NCBI RefSeq assembly: GCF_018449525.1
Contig: NZ_JAAVUS010000005.1
Span: 152,001-216,000, forward strand
Direction: 5' to 3'
DNA: 64,000 nt
Origin: Bradyrhizobium sp. dw_78
GTDB taxonomy: Bacteria; Pseudomonadota; Alphaproteobacteria; Rhizobiales; Xanthobacteraceae
Under the pieces are notes generated by a model. The model had not been told where the DNA came from. It made no database searches and worked only from the letters and a program-made list of their open reading frames with translations. Below are positions 36,554 to 45,525 of this stretch, one piece after another; position 1 is the first letter of the stretch, and each line of letters begins with the position of its first letter. The translations under genes and the position numbers were made by a program.

Positions 36554-37873
36554 CTATGCGCGATCGAGGCGGCGGCTCAGGATGAGCGCCAGCAGCGTGC
36601 AGGCCGCGCCGGAGAGCAGGTAGGCGCCGACGGACAGCAGTCCGAAGCGGCTGGCCAGGAAAAGAGCGACCAGTGGAGCGAAGCCGGCGCCGAACAGCCA
36701 CGCGAAATCGGATGTCAGCGCGGACGCCGTATAACGATGCGCGGGAGAGAAGTTCGATGCGACCGAACCCGATGATTGCCCGAACGAGATTCCCAGCAGC
36801 ACGAAGCCGAGCAGCATGAAGGCGGCTTCGCCGACGCCGCCCGCATCGAGCAGTTGCGGCGCGAATCCGCTGAAGGCGGCAATCGCCACGGCCGATGCCC
36901 CGAGCAGCGTCCGCCGGCCGATGCGATCCGCGATCGGTCCCGATGCAATGATGGCCACCACGCCGAACGCCGCGGCAACCATCTCGATGATCAGGAACTG
37001 GCCGGGGCTATCCTGCGTGAACAGGAACACCCAGGAAAGCGGGAACACCGTCACCATATGGAACAGCGCGAAGCTCGCGAGCGGTGCAAAGGTGCCGATG
37101 ACGACGTTGCGGCCTTCTACCTGCAACGTTCTGGCGACGGGTTCGGGTTCAAGATCGCGGCTGCCGAACAGTTCGGAATATTCCGGCGTGACGACGATGC
37201 GCAACCGCGCGAACAGGGCGACGACGTTGATCGCGAAGGCGACGAAGAACGGGTAACGCCAACCCCAGTCAAGAAAATCGCCTGCCGACAAGGTGGTGAT
37301 GAAGAAGGCGAACAGCGCGCTGGCGACCATCAGGCCGAGCGGCGCGCCGAGTTGCGGGATCATCGCGTACCAGCCCCGCCGCTTGTCGGGTACATTGAGA
37401 GCCAGCAGCGAGGCCAGCCCGTCCCAGGTGCCGCCGAGCGCGAGGCCCTGACCGATTCGCAGCACCGAGAGCAAGATGGCGGAAGCGTCGCCGATGCTCT
37501 GATACCCGGGCAGGAACGCCACCGCGACCGTGGAGGTTCCCAGCATGAACAAGGCGATCGTCAGCTTCGCGCCGCGGCCATAGGCGCGGTCGACCGCCAT
37601 GAAGATCGTGGTGCCGAGCGGCCGTGCGATGAAAGCCAGCGCAAAGATCGCGAACGAATACAGCGTCCCGGTCAGCGCGTCGACATAGGGGAATACAAGC
37701 TTCGGAAACACCACGATCGAGGCGATGGCGTAGACGAAGAAGTCGAAAAACTCCGATGTCCGGCCGATGATGACGCCAACGGCGATCTCGCCCGAACTTA
37801 CGCTGTCGTGAGCATCCGATCCTTGCGCATTTTGTCCGGGAAGCGGCGCGGACGCGGCGGTGTTTGCAATCAT
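36554..37873 (-). CDS. MFS transporter, MHS (metabolite:H+ symporter) type
   Basis: 439 residues with about 12 hydrophobic segments. It has features of the ProP/ShiA/KgtP-like group: GEIAVGVIIGRTSEFFDFFVYAIAS in helix 1 region, ARPLGTTIFMAVDRAYGRGAK between helices 2 and 3, LRIGQGLALGGTWDG in helix 4 and GPIADRIGRRTLLGAS in the second half. Such proteins import small organic acids or zwitterions with protons at the inner membrane. It is divergent from the cyo operon. Substrate cannot be read from the sequence. Confidence 0.9.
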   Translation of the reverse strand: MIANTAASAPLPGQNAQGSDAHDSVSSGEIAVGVIIGRTSEFFDFFVYAIASIVVFPKLVFPYVDALTGTLYSFAIFALAFIARPLGTTIFMAVDRAYGRGAKLTIALFMLGTSTVAVAFLPGYQSIGDASAILLSVLRIGQGLALGGTWDGLASLLALNVPDKRRGWYAMIPQLGAPLGLMVASALFAFFITTLSAGDFLDWGWRYPFFVAFAINVVALFARLRIVVTPEYSELFGSRDLEPEPVARTLQVEGRNVVIGTFAPLASFALFHMVTVFPLSWVFLFTQDSPGQFLIIEMVAAAFGVVAIIASGPIADRIGRRTLLGASAVAIAAFSGFAPQLLDAGGVGEAAFMLLGFVLLGISFGQSSGSVASNFSPAHRYTASALTSDFAWLFGAGFAPLVALFLASRFGLLSVGAYLLSGAACTLLALILSRRLDRA

Positions 37874-37967
37874 GGCGCGCTAGATTACCTTGAATTTTAA
37901 CGGTCTTTGAAGCATGCCGTCGGAACACGGCAGGCTTCCGCTTGTGTCATCGACCGACGGTTTTAGG

Positions 37968-37988
37968 CATTGGGCAAATTGTCCAATG
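37968..37988. promoter_or_regulatory. Palindrome between the MFS gene and cyoA
   Basis: CATTGG (37968-37973) and CCAATG (37983-37988) form arms of a 21-bp palindrome whose inner part keeps CAA / TTG as a second pair. It lies 95 bp from the MFS start and 64 bp before the preferred cyoA start. It does not match an FNR box. Likely operator, regulator unknown. Confidence 0.45.
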
Positions 37989-38051
37989 GGCCGGGGGACC
38001 CGGCAAGGCTACTGCAACCCGCTGGAATACGAAATTGTCGGCAGGCCCGCC

Positions 38052-39233
38052 TTGAAGCGTCTTCGCACCATCGCCCTTCTCCTCTCCGCCTGCGGTCTCC
38101 TTGGGGGCTGCAACGCCGTGGTCCTCTCGCCATCGGGCTATGTCGCGCTCCAGCAGCGCGATCTCCTGGTCGAAGCCACCATCTTGATGCTGCTGATCAT
38201 CGTCCCGGTCATGGTGACGACCGTGGTGTTCGCGTGGCGCTACCGGCAGTCCAACAGCGCGGCGGTTTACGAGCCGGACTGGAACCACTCGACCTATCTC
38301 GAGTTGATGATCTGGTCTTTGCCACTCCTGATCATCATCTGCCTCGGGGCCATCACCTGGGCCAGCACGCATTTGCTCGATCCCTACCGGCCGCTGAGCC
38401 AGATCTCCGCCGATCAGCCCGTGCCCGAGGATACAAGGCCGCTGCGGGTCGACGTGGTCGCGCTCGATTGGAAATGGCTCTTCATCTACCCCGATTACGG
38501 CATCGCGACGGTCAATGATCTTGCCGCCCCGATCAACCAGCCGATCGAGTTCCGCATCACCTCCTCGTCGGTGATGAACTCCTTCTACATTCCCGCGCTC
38601 GCCGGCCAGATTTATGCGATGCCTGCGATGCAGACCCAGCTCAGGGCCGTGATCAACCGGCCCGGCGTATATGAGGGATTTTCGGCCAATTATAGCGGCG
38701 CCGGATTTTCCGGAATGCACTTCACCTTTCGCGGCGTCAGCGATGACGATTTCAAGTCCTGGGTCGCAGAGGCCAAGGCGCAGGGTACCGGGCTCGACCG
38801 GGCCGCTTATTTGACATTGGAGCGTCCAAGCGAGGACGAGCCGGTGCATCGTTATTCGAGCGTCGATCCGACCTTGTTCAAGGCCATCGTGGAGCTCTGC
38901 GTCGAGCCGAGCAAGATGTGCATGAGCGAAATGAGCGCGATCGATGCCAAGGGCGGGCTCGGTATCACCGGCTCCGCCAACCTGATGCCGTTCGAATATG
39001 ACAAATATGCGCGGCGCGGCGCGGTGTTCGGCGTGGAGCCGTCCTATGTCGCGAGCCTGTGTACGCCCGACGAGCCGACCGGATCGAAGCCGGACGCGCC
39101 GTTCTCGGCTGTGCCCGACCCCGCGCCCGCGCGGCTGGTCGGCGCCGGTTTGCGGCTCCCCTCATTCACGCCCTTGCCGCCCACGTCAGGCCCAAGCGCA
39201 TTGCGGATCGCGTTTCGTCGGTCGGGTTCCTAA
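38052..39233 (+). CDS. cyoA: Cytochrome o ubiquinol oxidase subunit II
   Basis: 393 residues from TTG 38052, chosen because it directly gives a lipoprotein signal ([20 protein letters not shown], lipobox LGGC); ATGs at 37914 and 37986 are in frame but add odd sequence. Two membrane helices follow (about 35-60 and 80-105). The periplasmic cupredoxin domain (about 135-250) lacks the CuA Cys pair: the equivalent segment reads [14 protein letters not shown]. That marks a quinol rather than cytochrome c oxidase. A C-terminal extension is Pro-rich. First gene of cyoABCD-SURF1-kinase-regulator, all on the plus strand. Confidence 0.93.
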   Translation: MKRLRTIALLLSACGLLGGCNAVVLSPSGYVALQQRDLLVEATILMLLIIVPVMVTTVVFAWRYRQSNSAAVYEPDWNHSTYLELMIWSLPLLIIICLGAITWASTHLLDPYRPLSQISADQPVPEDTRPLRVDVVALDWKWLFIYPDYGIATVNDLAAPINQPIEFRITSSSVMNSFYIPALAGQIYAMPAMQTQLRAVINRPGVYEGFSANYSGAGFSGMHFTFRGVSDDDFKSWVAEAKAQGTGLDRAAYLTLERPSEDEPVHRYSSVDPTLFKAIVELCVEPSKMCMSEMSAIDAKGGLGITGSANLMPFEYDKYARRGAVFGVEPSYVASLCTPDEPTGSKPDAPFSAVPDPAPARLVGAGLRLPSFTPLPPTSGPSALRIAFRRSGS

Positions 39234-39246
39234 AGCGGATCGTTTC

Positions 39247-41250
39247 ATGTTTGCGCAATCTTCCTTTCTCAAGCTCGTCTTCGGCCGGCTCACGTTCGAC
39301 GCCTTTCCGATCCATGAGCCGATTCTGGTCGTGACGTTCCTGGGGGTAGCCACCGGCGGCATCGCCGTGGTCGGCGCCATCACCTATTTCAAGCTGTGGG
39401 GTTATCTCTGGCGCGAGTGGTTCACCAGCGTCGACCACAAGCGGATCGGCGTGATGTATATGGTGCTCGGCATCGTCATGCTGCTGCGCGGCTTTGCGGA
39501 CGCCTTGATGATGCGCATGCAGCAAGCCATGTCGTTCGGGGATTCGCAGGGCTTTCTGCCCGCCCATCACTACGACCAGATCTTCACAGCTCACGGCGTG
39601 ATCATGATCTTCTTCGTCGCGATGCCGTTGGTCACCGGGTTGATGAACTTTGTGGTGCCGCTGCAGATAGGCGCGCGCGACGTGTCGTTTCCGTTCCTGA
39701 ACAATTTCAGCTTCTGGATGACGGTCGGCGGCGGCGTGCTGGTGATGATGTCGCTGTTCGTCGGCGAATTCGCACGCACCGGATGGCTGGCCTATCCGCC
39801 GCTGTCGGGGATCGCCTACAGTCCCGACGTCGGCATGGACTATTATATCTGGGGGCTTCAGGTCGCCGGCGTCGGCACGACCCTGTCCGGGATCAATCTG
39901 ATCGCGACCATCGTCAAGCTTCGCGCGCCCGGCATGCTGATGATGAGGATGCCGGTCTTCACCTGGACCGCGCTCTGCACCAACATCCTGATCGTCGCCT
40001 CGTTCCCGGTGCTGACGGCCGTGCTGGTTCTGCTGTCGCTCGACCGCTATGTCGGTACCGACTTCTTCACCAATGATTTCGGCGGCAATCCGATGATGTA
40101 TGTGAACCTCATCTGGATCTGGGGGCACCCTGAAGTCTACATCCTGGTGCTGCCGGTGTTCGGTATCTATTCGGAGGTCGCTGCGACCTTCTCCGGCAAA
40201 AGCCTGTTCGGCTACACCTCGATGGTTTATGCGACGGTCTGCATCACCATCCTCTCCTATCTTGTCTGGCTGCACCATTTCTTCACGATGGGGTCGGGCG
40301 CCAGCGTCAATTCGTTCTTCGGCATCACCACGATGATCATCTCGATCCCGACAGGTGCCAAGATATTCAATTGGCTGTTCACGATGTATCGCGGCCGGAT
40401 CCGCTTTGAACTGCCGATGATGTGGACGGTCGCGTTCATGCTGACCTTCGTGATCGGCGGCATGACCGGGGTTATGCTGGCGGTGCCGCCCGCCGATTTC
40501 GTTCTGCATAACAGCCTGTTCCTGGTCGCGCATTTCCATAACGTCATCATCGGCGGCGTCGTGTTCGGCGTGTTCGCGGGCATCTCCTACTGGTTTCCCA
40601 AGGCGTTCGGCTTCAAGCTCGACCGGTTCTGGGGGCTGATGTCGTTCTGGTTCTGGGTGGTGGGTTTCTACTTCGCCTTCATGCCGCTCTACGTGCTCGG
40701 ATTCATGGGCGTCACGCGGCGGCTGCGGCATTTCGACGATCCGTCCTTGCAGATCTGGACCTTCATCGCGGCATTCGGAGCGGTGCTGATCTTTCTCGGG
40801 ATTCTGTCCTTCCTGGTTCAGATTTTCGTCAGCATCCGCAACCGCGAGGCCCTGCGCGACCTGACCGGGGACCCCTGGAATGGCCGGACGCTGGAGTGGT
40901 CGACGTCCTCGCCGCCGCCGGCCTACAATTTTGCCTTTACGCCGCTGGTCCACGATCTGGACGCGTGGTGGGATATGAAGAAACACGGCTATCGTCGTCC
41001 GCTGGAAGGGTTCAAACCGATTCACATGCCGCGAAATACCGGCGCCGGCGTGATCCTGTCCGCGATCGCCGTGGTCTTCGGCTTCGCAATGGTCTGGTAC
41101 ATATGGTGGCTCGCGGCCCTGAGCTTCGTCGTTCTCGTCTTGACGGCCATCATTCACACCTTCAACTACGATCGCGATTTCTATTTCCCCAAGGAGGACG
41201 TTGTGCAGGCCGAAGGTGAGCGGACGCGTCTTCTCGCAGCGCAGGCCTGA
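39247..41250 (+). CDS. cyoB: Cytochrome o ubiquinol oxidase subunit I
   Basis: 667 residues, the length expected for CyoB. Heme-copper core motifs are intact: the low-spin haem ligand in [11 protein letters not shown], CuB His and cross-linked Tyr in [11 protein letters not shown], the His pair in WLHHFFTMG, and the haem ligands in [12 protein letters not shown]. Ubiquinone-site residues known from E. coli CyoB are also kept: Arg and Asp in [11 protein letters not shown] (Arg81, Asp85) and His and Gln in HHYDQIF. About 15 membrane helices. It oxidises ubiquinol, reduces oxygen to water and pumps protons. Starts 13 bp after cyoA. Confidence 0.97.
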   Translation: MFAQSSFLKLVFGRLTFDAFPIHEPILVVTFLGVATGGIAVVGAITYFKLWGYLWREWFTSVDHKRIGVMYMVLGIVMLLRGFADALMMRMQQAMSFGDSQGFLPAHHYDQIFTAHGVIMIFFVAMPLVTGLMNFVVPLQIGARDVSFPFLNNFSFWMTVGGGVLVMMSLFVGEFARTGWLAYPPLSGIAYSPDVGMDYYIWGLQVAGVGTTLSGINLIATIVKLRAPGMLMMRMPVFTWTALCTNILIVASFPVLTAVLVLLSLDRYVGTDFFTNDFGGNPMMYVNLIWIWGHPEVYILVLPVFGIYSEVAATFSGKSLFGYTSMVYATVCITILSYLVWLHHFFTMGSGASVNSFFGITTMIISIPTGAKIFNWLFTMYRGRIRFELPMMWTVAFMLTFVIGGMTGVMLAVPPADFVLHNSLFLVAHFHNVIIGGVVFGVFAGISYWFPKAFGFKLDRFWGLMSFWFWVVGFYFAFMPLYVLGFMGVTRRLRHFDDPSLQIWTFIAAFGAVLIFLGILSFLVQIFVSIRNREALRDLTGDPWNGRTLEWSTSSPPPAYNFAFTPLVHDLDAWWDMKKHGYRRPLEGFKPIHMPRNTGAGVILSAIAVVFGFAMVWYIWWLAALSFVVLVLTAIIHTFNYDRDFYFPKEDVVQAEGERTRLLAAQA

Positions 41251-41254
41251 GACG

Positions 41255-41896
41255 ATGAGCGCAACCGACACGATGACAACGAGCGCTGCATCCGGCGGGC
41301 AACCGCGGGTATTCCACGTCGAGGACGAGCATCACGCCGAGGGCGGCAGCACGATGCTCGGGTTCTGGCTCTATCTGATGAGCGATTGTCTCATCTTCGC
41401 GATGTTGTTTGCGGCCTATGGGGTGCTTGGCGGAAACTACGCGGCCGGACCGTCGCCGAAAGATCTGTTCGATCTGCCCCTGGTCGCCATCAACACGACG
41501 ATGCTGTTGTTGTCGTCGATTACCTATGGCTTCGCCATGCTGACGATGGAAAGAGGGCGTGTCGGAGCGACGCAGGGATGGCTTGTCGTCACCGCATTGT
41601 TCGGCATCGCTTTCGTATCGATCGAGCTCAGCGAGTTTTCGCATCTCATCCATGACGGCGCCGGCCCGCAGCGCAGCGCCTTTCTTTCCTCCTTCTTTAC
41701 GCTGGTCGGAACGCACGGCCTGCACGTGACCTTCGGGCTGATCTGGATGGTGACGCTGATGGTGCAGGTCGCGCGGCACGGTCTGGTCACGGCAAATCGC
41801 CGCCGTCTGATGTGCCTCAGCCTGTTCTGGCACTTCCTGGACGTCATCTGGATCGGCGTGTTCACGTTCGTCTATCTGATGGGATTTTTGCGATGA
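41255..41896 (+). CDS. cyoC: Cytochrome o ubiquinol oxidase subunit III
   Basis: 213 residues from ATG 41255, 4 bp after the cyoB stop. Five membrane helices in the CyoC pattern: TMLGFWLYLMSDCLIFAMLF, PLVAINTTMLLLSSITYGFA, LFGIAFVSIELSEFSHL, TLVGTHGLHVTFGLIWMVT and CLSLFWHFLDVIWIGVFT. The Glu in the helix-4 region (SIELSEF) matches subunit III proteins. It stabilises the oxidase complex. Overlaps cyoD by 4 bp. Confidence 0.96.
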   Translation: MSATDTMTTSAASGGQPRVFHVEDEHHAEGGSTMLGFWLYLMSDCLIFAMLFAAYGVLGGNYAAGPSPKDLFDLPLVAINTTMLLLSSITYGFAMLTMERGRVGATQGWLVVTALFGIAFVSIELSEFSHLIHDGAGPQRSAFLSSFFTLVGTHGLHVTFGLIWMVTLMVQVARHGLVTANRRRLMCLSLFWHFLDVIWIGVFTFVYLMGFLR

Positions 41897-42267
41897 ACGC
41901 CGATACGCATGTCGACCACCACGATAGCCATGCCGACGAGCCTGCACACGGATCGTTGCGCAGCTATCTGACCGGCTTCTTTCTTTCGGTGGTGCTGACG
42001 GTCATCCCATTTTGGCTTGTGATGGGCGACGTATTGTCCTCGAAGCAGGCGACCGCCCTGGTCATCATGGCCTTCGCGGTGGTGCAGATCATCGTTCACA
42101 TGATCTTCTTCCTGCACATGAACCCGCGTTCGGAGAACGGCTGGACCCTGATGGCGCTGCTGTTCACGCTGGTTCTGGTGGGTATCACGCTGTCCGGTTC
42201 GCTTTGGGTGATGTATCACCTCAACGCCAACATGGTGCTTGATCCGGGCATGAGTCAGATGCCGTGA
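41893..42267 (+). CDS. cyoD: Cytochrome o ubiquinol oxidase subunit IV
   Basis: 124 residues from ATG 41893 (ATGA overlap with cyoC). Three membrane helices, with the family motif VQIIVHMIFFLHMNP and a His-rich N terminus (THVDHHDSHADE) that is longer than in E. coli CyoD. It is the small assembly subunit of the bo3 oxidase. Overlaps the SURF1 start by 4 bp. Confidence 0.95.
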   Translation: MNADTHVDHHDSHADEPAHGSLRSYLTGFFLSVVLTVIPFWLVMGDVLSSKQATALVIMAFAVVQIIVHMIFFLHMNPRSENGWTLMALLFTLVLVGITLSGSLWVMYHLNANMVLDPGMSQMP

Positions 42268-43043
42268 CGCTTGCCGCCGACAGCGCGGCGCCGGGGCGCG
42301 AGCCTGCCGGCGACGCGCTGCCACGGTCGCGGCGGGCGCGCATCATCCCGGCAATCCTTGCCGCCATCGGCGTTCTGGCCCTGACCGGGCTTGGTGTCTG
42401 GCAAGTCGAACGCCGCGTGTGGAAACTCGATCTGATCGACCGCGTCGAGCGGCGGGTACATGCGGCGCCGGTGGCGGCGCCGGGGCCCGCATTATGGCCG
42501 CGCATCAATGCCGCTGACGATGCCTATCGTCATGTCAGCGTGAGCGGGCATTTCCTCGACGCTGCGCCGGCCCTGGCATTGGCCGTCACCGAGCGGGGCG
42601 GCGGGTATTGGGTGCTGGCGCCGTTCAGGGCCGATGACGGGTTCATCGTGATGGTCAATCGCGGGTTCGTGCCGTTGGACCGTTCCGAATGGCAGAACCT
42701 TGCCGGCCCCTCGGGCGAGGCGACCGTGACCGGGTTGCTGCGGCTGAGCGAGCCGGGCGGGGCTTTTCTCCGTCACAACGATCCTGCCGCCGACCGCTGG
42801 TATTCCCGGGATGTGGCGGCCATGGCGGGCAGCCGCGGCTTGACCGGGGCAGCGCCTTATTTCATCGACGCCGACGCGGCGGCGGACAATCCCGGCGCGT
42901 TTCCGGTCGGCGGGTTGACCGTGGTCGCGTTCCCGAACAACCACCTCACCTATGCGCTGACATGGTTCGCGCTGGCGGCGATGCTGGCGGCCTGGACGAT
43001 TTGGGCCGGATGGCAGGAGCGGCGCCCGGGCAAGGCCGGTTGA
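42264..43043 (+). CDS. SURF1-family oxidase assembly protein
   Basis: 259 residues from GTG 42264 (GTGA overlap with cyoD). Two membrane helices, one at each end (IIPAILAAIGVLALTGLGVW and LTYALTWFALAAMLAAWTIW), enclose a periplasmic domain. SURF1 marks are LGVWQVERRVWKLDLI, GGGYWVLAPFRADDG, VNRGFVP and FPNNHLTYALTWF. SURF1 proteins help insert haem into subunit I of haem-copper oxidases. Its place in the cyo operon shows it serves this quinol oxidase. Confidence 0.93.
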   Translation: MTLAADSAAPGREPAGDALPRSRRARIIPAILAAIGVLALTGLGVWQVERRVWKLDLIDRVERRVHAAPVAAPGPALWPRINAADDAYRHVSVSGHFLDAAPALALAVTERGGGYWVLAPFRADDGFIVMVNRGFVPLDRSEWQNLAGPSGEATVTGLLRLSEPGGAFLRHNDPAADRWYSRDVAAMAGSRGLTGAAPYFIDADAAADNPGAFPVGGLTVVAFPNNHLTYALTWFALAAMLAAWTIWAGWQERRPGKAG

Positions 43044-43129
43044 CATCGAATTCTGATTTCCGGATGGGTTCCCGCGGGAGAACGGAGTCTTTCCGCTAAC
43101 CTCCGGATCTTGCGACCAGGAGCACGACG

Positions 43130-44410
43130 ATTTCGATCGACCGGGCAACCGACAGGAGAAACCTGCTGCTGTTGGTGCAGCTTCGCTGGCTTGCGGTCGC
43201 CGGCCAAGTGGTCACGATCTGTATCGTCTGGTGGCTGTTCCGCATCGCGCTTCCGATCCTTCAGATGATCGCGGTCATCGTATTCCTGATCGGATTGAAC
43301 ATTGTCAGCGTGGACCGCTACCGCCGCCGCGCAAATGTAACCAATGCGGAATTGTTTGCGTCGCTGCTGCTCGATGTCGCCGCGCTGACGATGCAGCTAT
43401 ATCTGAGCGGCGGCGCCGCCAATCCGTTTATCTCGGTTTATCTGCTGCAAGTGACGCTCGCCGCGATTTTGTTGACGGCGCGCTTGACCTGGATTCTCGT
43501 GTTCATCACGAGCTGTTGTTTCATCGCCCTGACGCAGTTCTATCTGCCGGTATTCGATGTCTATCGGGATGACGGCGATTTCCTGGCCGTTCACATCGCG
43601 GGCATGTTCGTCTGTTTCCTGTTGTCCTCGGTGCTTCTGGTCTTCTTCATCGGGCGAATCAATTTCAACCTCCGGGCGCGGGATGCGCATGTGGCGCGGC
43701 TGCGGGAACAGGCAGCGGAAGAGGACCACATCGTGCGGATGGGACTGCTCGCTTCAGGGGCGGCGCACGAGCTCGGGACGCCGCTTGCGACGCTTTCCGT
43801 CATTTTGAACGATTGGCAGCATATGCCAGACTTGGAGAAAGTTCCCGAACTGGCGCATGAGATTGACGAAATGCAGGCCCAGGTCGAGCGATGCAAGTCC
43901 ATTGTGTCCGGTATTCTGCTATCCTCGGGCGAAGTGCGCGGCGAAGGAACGCTGCGGACGACCGTGAACACCTTCATGGACGAGCTCGCAGCCGAGTGGC
44001 GCGCCGCCCGTTCGCCGCAGCGCTTCGACTATGTCAATTCCTTCGGTGAGGATCAGCCGGTGGTATCCGATACGGCCCTGAGACAGGTTATCTTCAGTTT
44101 GCTGGATAACGCGCTCGAAGCCTCACCAGCTCATGTGATGGCCGAGATCAGCCGTGCCGACGGCAATCTTTGCGTTACCGTGAGCGACGAGGGGCCGGGC
44201 TTTACGCCGGAAATGCTGGCGGCGCTCGGAAAGCCATATCAGTCGAGCAAGAGCCGGCCCGGTGGGGGACTGGGCTTGTTTCTGGTCGTCAACGTCGTCC
44301 GCAAGCTGGGCGGCGTCGTTTCGGCCCGGAACGGAGCTTTCGGCGGGGCCATCGTCACGCTGACATTCCCGCTGGCGGCGCTGTTGCCGGGAGACGGCCA
44401 TGGACACTGA
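43130..44410 (+). CDS. RegB/ActS/PrrB-like redox-sensing histidine kinase
   Basis: About 426 residues. No ATG is available near the conserved start: homology-like sequence (ISIDRATDRRN) begins at ATT 43130, 7 bases after AGGAG (43118-43122). TTG 43172 or GTG 43175 are the nearest standard codons. It has LVQLRWLAVAGQ, six membrane helices, the quinone-site heptapeptide GGAANPF, H-box AAHELGTPLATLS (His213 from ATT), the redox Cys region QVERCKSIV, and GxG boxes DEGPGFTPEM and PGGGLGLFLV. RegB kinases sense ubiquinone redox state. It lies in the cyo operon before its response regulator, so it likely tunes this oxidase. Confidence 0.9.
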   Translation: MSIDRATDRRNLLLLVQLRWLAVAGQVVTICIVWWLFRIALPILQMIAVIVFLIGLNIVSVDRYRRRANVTNAELFASLLLDVAALTMQLYLSGGAANPFISVYLLQVTLAAILLTARLTWILVFITSCCFIALTQFYLPVFDVYRDDGDFLAVHIAGMFVCFLLSSVLLVFFIGRINFNLRARDAHVARLREQAAEEDHIVRMGLLASGAAHELGTPLATLSVILNDWQHMPDLEKVPELAHEIDEMQAQVERCKSIVSGILLSSGEVRGEGTLRTTVNTFMDELAAEWRAARSPQRFDYVNSFGEDQPVVSDTALRQVIFSLLDNALEASPAHVMAEISRADGNLCVTVSDEGPGFTPEMLAALGKPYQSSKSRPGGGLGLFLVVNVVRKLGGVVSARNGAFGGAIVTLTFPLAALLPGDGHGH

Positions 44411-44933
44411 GCGCGCCTTGCTGATCGTCGAGGACGATGCATCCTTTGCCCGGGCGCTCAGCCGTTCGTTCGAGCGCCGCGGCTACCAGCTTCGCCTGTG
44501 CCGGGAAATCGAGGAAGTCGCCCAGCTGATCGAGACGTTCGTACCGGCCTACGCCGTCGTCGATCTCAAATTACCCGACGGTTCGGGACTGGAATGCGTG
44601 AAATTGCTTCATGAGCGCGACCCCGGAATAAAGATCGTGGTGCTGACGGGCTTTGCCAGCATCGCGACCGCCATCGAGGCGGTCAAGCTCGGGGCCTGTC
44701 ATTATCTCGCGAAACCGTCGACCACCGACGACATCGAGGCGGCTTTCCAACGCGCGGAAGGCGATGTTTCGGTGAAGCTGACGAAGCGGCCGACCTCCAT
44801 CAAGAACCTCGAATGGGAACGAATCCACGAAGTTCTGGCCGAGGCGGATTTCAATATCTCCGAAACGGCACGCCGGCTCGGAATGCACCGCCGGACGCTC
44901 GCGCGCAAGCTCGCCAAGAACAGGGTCAAATAA
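44400..44933 (+). CDS. RegA/ActR/PrrA-like response regulator
   Basis: 177 residues, overlapping the kinase by 11 bp. Receiver domain: acidic pocket VEDDAS (11-13), phospho-acceptor Asp55 in AVVDLKLPDGSG, switch Thr83 in VVLTGFAS and Lys105 in YLAKPST. A short linker leads to a Fis-type HTH (152-171, ISETARRLGMHRRTLARKLA) that is nearly the RegA HTH. RegA regulators activate respiratory and redox genes when phosphorylated. As the last gene of the cyo transcript it closes a possible feedback loop. A hairpin at 45016-45048 follows. Confidence 0.94.
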   Translation: MDTERALLIVEDDASFARALSRSFERRGYQLRLCREIEEVAQLIETFVPAYAVVDLKLPDGSGLECVKLLHERDPGIKIVVLTGFASIATAIEAVKLGACHYLAKPSTTDDIEAAFQRAEGDVSVKLTKRPTSIKNLEWERIHEVLAEADFNISETARRLGMHRRTLARKLAKNRVK

Positions 44934-44960
44934 GGGTCGATTCAGGGTTGTCGGCGCTGC

Positions 44961-45052
44961 AGCGTTTTTGAGCGAAGTGGACGCGTGAAGAAAACGCGTC
45001 AAAACAAGAATCCAGAGCTTCGGTTCTGATTCAATCAGAACCGAAGCTTTAG
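44961..45052. repeat. Dispersed intergenic repeat of bradyrhizobial type, ending in a terminator hairpin
   Basis: It starts AGCGTTTTTGAGCGAAGTGG, includes a small palindrome (GACGCGT 44980-44986 / ACGCGTC 44994-45000) and ends with a perfect 15-bp hairpin (45016-45030 / 45034-45048, loop TCA). I recall this element being common between genes of Bradyrhizobium; that is memory, not a search. Its hairpin sits exactly between two convergent stop codons and could terminate both transcripts. Confidence 0.7.
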
Positions 45053-45429
45053 GGATTTGCACCGATCGCCGTGCGGGCGTCCCGCAGCGCGTCGAGACAC
45101 GCCTGGGAATCGCCTGCCTTGCTAGCCTGACGGGCCCGTTGCAGGGCCGCAACCGCGTCGCTGCCATTCGGCCAATTATCGAACTTGCTCTCCGCCTGCG
45201 CGAGGGTCGAGGGCGTCGGCTGATGGCCGAGTTTTGCGAATTTCGATTCCGGCGCAAAGGGTCCCGCGGCCGCGTGTTGAGCCAGAGCCTTGTTGACGGC
45301 GATACGCGTGCGCTGAAGCTCGGCCGAACATGAGCTTCGGGCCGCGACCGGCGCCACCGGGAAAGATGCAGCCCCAACGCTCAGCAATATCGCAACGAGA
45401 GAGTGAGCATATACTGATTTCACGCGCAT
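45049..45429 (-). CDS. Small secreted protein of unknown function
   Basis: 126 residues. Signal peptide VYAHSLVAILLSVGAASF with cleavage near AAR/SS (about residue 32). The mature part is short and helical with two Cys about 75 residues apart (SSCSAEL and SQACLDALRDA) that may pair. No known domain, though the style matches small periplasmic proteins common in bradyrhizobia. Its stop codon abuts the repeat hairpin at 45016-45048. Confidence 0.7.
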   Translation of the reverse strand: MRVKSVYAHSLVAILLSVGAASFPVAPVAARSSCSAELQRTRIAVNKALAQHAAAGPFAPESKFAKLGHQPTPSTLAQAESKFDNWPNGSDAVAALQRARQASKAGDSQACLDALRDARTAIGANP

Positions 45430-45480
45430 ATCTGCCTCCGACGTGATCCCGAATGAAGCTCGGTACTGCGTCCGCCATTT

Positions 45481-45525
45481 TAGAGCCTTTTTGGTTCCGA
45501 TGGAATCAGAACCAAAAGGGTTCTA
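45481..45525. terminator. Hairpin at the end of the MFS gene, related to the repeat at 45016-45048
   Basis: Arms 45481-45497 and 45509-45525 pair at 15 of 17 positions, and the core (GGTTC .. GATxxAATCAGAACC) is shared with the hairpin at 45016-45048. The right arm covers the MFS stop codon. Read on the minus strand it may end that transcript. Confidence 0.55.

Noticed and set aside
36776..37900. 374-codon plus-strand frame opposite the MFS gene
   Set aside because: Arg/Asp/Glu-rich antisense shadow of a clear 12-helix transporter.
37968..37988. FNR/FixK box upstream of cyoA
   Set aside because: The palindrome lacks the TTGAT-N4-ATCAA form, so I list it only as an unassigned operator.
39166..41271. 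701-codon open frame on the minus strand opposite cyoB
   Set aside because: It mirrors cyoB, whose heme and copper motifs are complete; the antisense product is His/Arg/Asp-rich and has no recognisable domain.
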